A program made the translations under genes and the position numbers. From assembly GCF_003797185.1 (NCBI RefSeq), contig NZ_RKMH01000008.1, positions 186,001 through 250,000 of the forward strand: a DNA stretch of 64,000 nt, written 5' to 3'. The notes under the pieces were generated by a model. That model was not told the origin of the DNA, did no database searches, and worked only from the letters and a program-made list of their open reading frames with translations. Below are positions 62,623 to 64,000 of this stretch, piece after piece. Source of the DNA: Gordonia oryzae (GTDB taxonomy: Bacteria; Actinomycetota; Actinomycetes; Mycobacteriales; Mycobacteriaceae). Position 1 is the stretch's first letter. Each line of letters starts with the position of its first letter.

Positions 62623-62922
62623 ATGGGCGCACCGCAGATCACCATCACCTACTGCACGCAATGCAATTGGCTGCTGCGGGCCAACTGGATGGCGGCGGAA
62701 CTGCTGTCGACCTTCGGCACCGACCTCGGCTCGGTCATCCTGCGCCCGGGCACCGGCGGCATCTTCGTCATCGAGGCCGACGGCGAGCAGATCTGGGAAC
62801 GCACGCGCGACGGCGGTTTTCCCGACGCCGCCGAACTCAAACGCCGCGTCCGCGATTCGGTGCTGCCCGATTGGTCGTTGGGACACGCCGACCGTACGCC
62901 CGCCGATCCCGACGCGGGCTAG
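62623..62922 (+). CDS. SelW/SelT/SelH-family CxxC protein
   Basis: A 99-residue thioredoxin-fold protein with CTQC at residues 11-14 in the N-terminal beta-alpha turn (ITITYCTQCNW), the Rdx family redox motif. Bacterial members use Cys instead of the selenocysteine of animal SelW. The middle (GTGGIFVIEADGEQIWERTR, about 44-63) is the conserved strand-turn-strand. Its function is unknown, but a thiol redox partner is expected. It is divergent from purC, starting at ATG 62623. Confidence 0.85.
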   Translation: MGAPQITITYCTQCNWLLRANWMAAELLSTFGTDLGSVILRPGTGGIFVIEADGEQIWERTRDGGFPDAAELKRRVRDSVLPDWSLGHADRTPADPDAG

Positions 62923-62950
62923 CCACGGGCTGCTCACCCGGACCGGCGAG

Positions 62951-63388
62951 TCAGTCGAGACAGAACTCGTTGCCCTCCGGATCGGCCATGACGAGGTGAC
63001 CGCCCGCCAGCGGAGGCGCCGGTTCGTGCCGGGCGAGCCGCCGGGCACCCAGGCCGATCAGTTCGGCACCACGACGCTCCAGCGCCGCCATCCGCTCCTC
63101 ACCCGACAAACCGGGGGCGGCCCGAACACACAGGTGAACGCGATTCTTGACGGTCTTACCCTCGGGCACCCGCTGGAAGAAGACCCGCGGCCCCGCACCT
63201 GCCGGATCGACCAGCGCCGAGGCGTCATTGCGCCGATCCTCGGCGATACCCATCGCCGAGAGCGCGTCGTCCCACGTGTCGAAACCCGGCGGCGGGGGCG
63301 CGATCCGATAGCCGAGGACCTCGGCCCAGAACGCGGACAGCGCTGCCGGGTCCGCACAGTCGAAGGTCACCTGGAAGTCGATACTCAT
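62951..63388 (-). CDS. VOC-family (glyoxalase-like) protein
   Basis: A 145-residue protein starting SIDFQVTFDCADPAALSAFW, with ENRVHLCV-like KNRVHLCVRA in the second half and GNEFCLD at the C-terminus. These are the glyoxalase/bleomycin-resistance fold features. It is of the DUF4440/glyoxalase-6 style common in Actinobacteria, with no defined substrate. ATG 63388 is preferred over 63406. Confidence 0.75.
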   Translation of the reverse strand: MSIDFQVTFDCADPAALSAFWAEVLGYRIAPPPPGFDTWDDALSAMGIAEDRRNDASALVDPAGAGPRVFFQRVPEGKTVKNRVHLCVRAAPGLSGEERMAALERRGAELIGLGARRLARHEPAPPLAGGHLVMADPEGNEFCLD

Positions 63389-63429
63389 GCCGACATGGTT
63401 CCCCACATTACGGACAGCCAGCGTCCTCG

Positions 63430-64000
63430 TTACAGAATCGGCGCCGGGATATAGGCCGCTGCCTGAGGGTTCTCGGCGATGATCTTCTCGGCGGCGGCAA
63501 TGACGTCGGCGACCTGGCGACCCGCCGCGCCGACGAAGGCTTCCTTGTCGTCGAGCAATGCATCGAGCTGTGCCCGGTCGAGCGGGATGCGGTCGTCGGC
63601 GGCGAGCCGGTCGAGCAAATCGGGTTCGCGCCCCTCCTCGCGCATGGCCAGTGCCACGGCGACGGCGTTCTCCTTGATCGCCTCGTGCGCGGTCTCACGC
63701 CCGACGCCCGCGCGCACCGACGCCATCAACACCTTGGTGGTGGCCAGGAACGGCAGGTAGCGGTCGAGCTCGTTGGCGATCACGGCCGGATAGGCGCCGA
63801 ATTCGGCGAGCACGGTCAAGAACGTCTCCATCAGGCCGTCGATGGCGAAGAAGGCGTCGGGCAGCGCCACGCGACGGACCACCGAGCAGAAGACGTCGCC
63901 CTCGTTCCACTGCGCGCCGGCGAGCTCGGCGGTCATCGACGCGTAGCCGCGCAGCACCACCGCCAGGCCGTTGACCCGCTCGCAGGAGCGGGTGTTCATC
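63430..64000 (-). CDS. purB: Adenylosuccinate lyase, C-terminal part (gene continues past the window)
   Basis: The visible 189 residues form the C-terminal third of PurB. They begin NTRSCERVNGLAVVLRGYAS and have AELAGAQWNEGDVFCSVVRR and TTKVLMASVRAGVGRETAHE. Mycobacterial PurB reads closely the same. The catalytic SSAMPHKVNP loop would lie before this, outside the window. It cleaves SAICAR and adenylosuccinate, the step after PurC. Confidence 0.93.
   Translation of the reverse strand, partial: MNTRSCERVNGLAVVLRGYASMTAELAGAQWNEGDVFCSVVRRVALPDAFFAIDGLMETFLTVLAEFGAYPAVIANELDRYLPFLATTKVLMASVRAGVGRETAHEAIKENAVAVALAMREEGREPDLLDRLAADDRIPLDRAQLDALLDDKEAFVGAAGRQVADVIAAAEKIIAENPQAAAYIPAPIL

Noticed and set aside
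62653..62664. Possible selenocysteine codon in the SelW-like gene
   Set aside because: Both active-site positions are TGC (Cys). There is no in-frame TGA.
61958..63454. A 498-codon plus-strand open frame across purC, the SelW gene and the VOC gene
   Set aside because: It spans several well-supported genes in other frames and has no recognisable protein features.

Overview
The window is a chromosomal segment of a high-GC actinobacterium of the order Mycobacteriales. Evidence for this is a mycolyltransferase-like esterase, a KstR-controlled steroid side-chain operon with fadE34 divergent to kstR as in Mycobacterium, ClpC1, mycofactocin-type oxidoreductases, and a purB/purC/ptrB/MFS/purS/purQ neighbourhood resembling the one in M. 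tuberculosis. Overall style suggests Gordonia or a close relative; that is inference. No rRNA, tRNA, CRISPR array, prophage or intact insertion sequence was recognised. Coding density is high and most genes form tight operons with ATGA/GTGA overlaps.

0-5.9 kb: end of an unknown gene, an Hsd4B-type MaoC hydratase, then an MftR-like TetR divergent from two mycofactocin-coupled short-chain dehydrogenases that run into a MoxR ATPase and a von Willebrand A protein. 5.9-9 kb: a tiny membrane protein and two transporters. 9-18.7 kb: the steroid side-chain operon fadE28-fadE29-chsH2-chsH1-ltp2-fadD and, separately, fadE34 divergent from kstR. Two identical perfect KstR palindromes lie at the two control points. 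18.7-22.8 kb: an Ag85-like esterase, then an aldehyde dehydrogenase and an NDMA-dependent (mycofactocin-type) alcohol dehydrogenase closed by a very long hairpin. 22.8-24.8 kb: a decayed DUF222/HNH gene and a probable dispersed repeat.

24.8-36.9 kb: phenylacetate catabolism. paaF-paaH-paaG-paaA-paaB-paaC-paaD-paaE-paaK-araC form one minus-strand operon, paaR (TetR) and paaZ-ethD-paaI read the other way, and two PaaR-like palindromes mark the two promoters. paaI is broken by an internal deletion and no paaJ thiolase is present. 37-39.5 kb: an itaconyl/mesaconyl-CoA hydratase plus citramalyl-CoA lyase pair with a GntR regulator, a likely C5-dicarboxylate degradation module without its CoA transferase.

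39.6-45.5 kb: an MFS exporter, two membrane proteins (one an acyltransferase with an odd start), an SGNH lipase with 24-bp tandem repeats, and a crotonase. 45.6-54.3 kb: clpC1 with a long leader and a ClgR-like site, a LppP/LprE-type secreted protein, an ECF sigma factor with a triple-VOC partner, a QorR/QorB-like redox pair, a beta-propeller protein and a lytic-transglycosylase remnant. 54.3-64 kb: pepC-purQ-purS, a glutathione-peroxidase-like protein divergent from a MarR/MFS operon, then ptrB, purC, a SelW-like CxxC protein, a VOC protein and the 3' part of purB.
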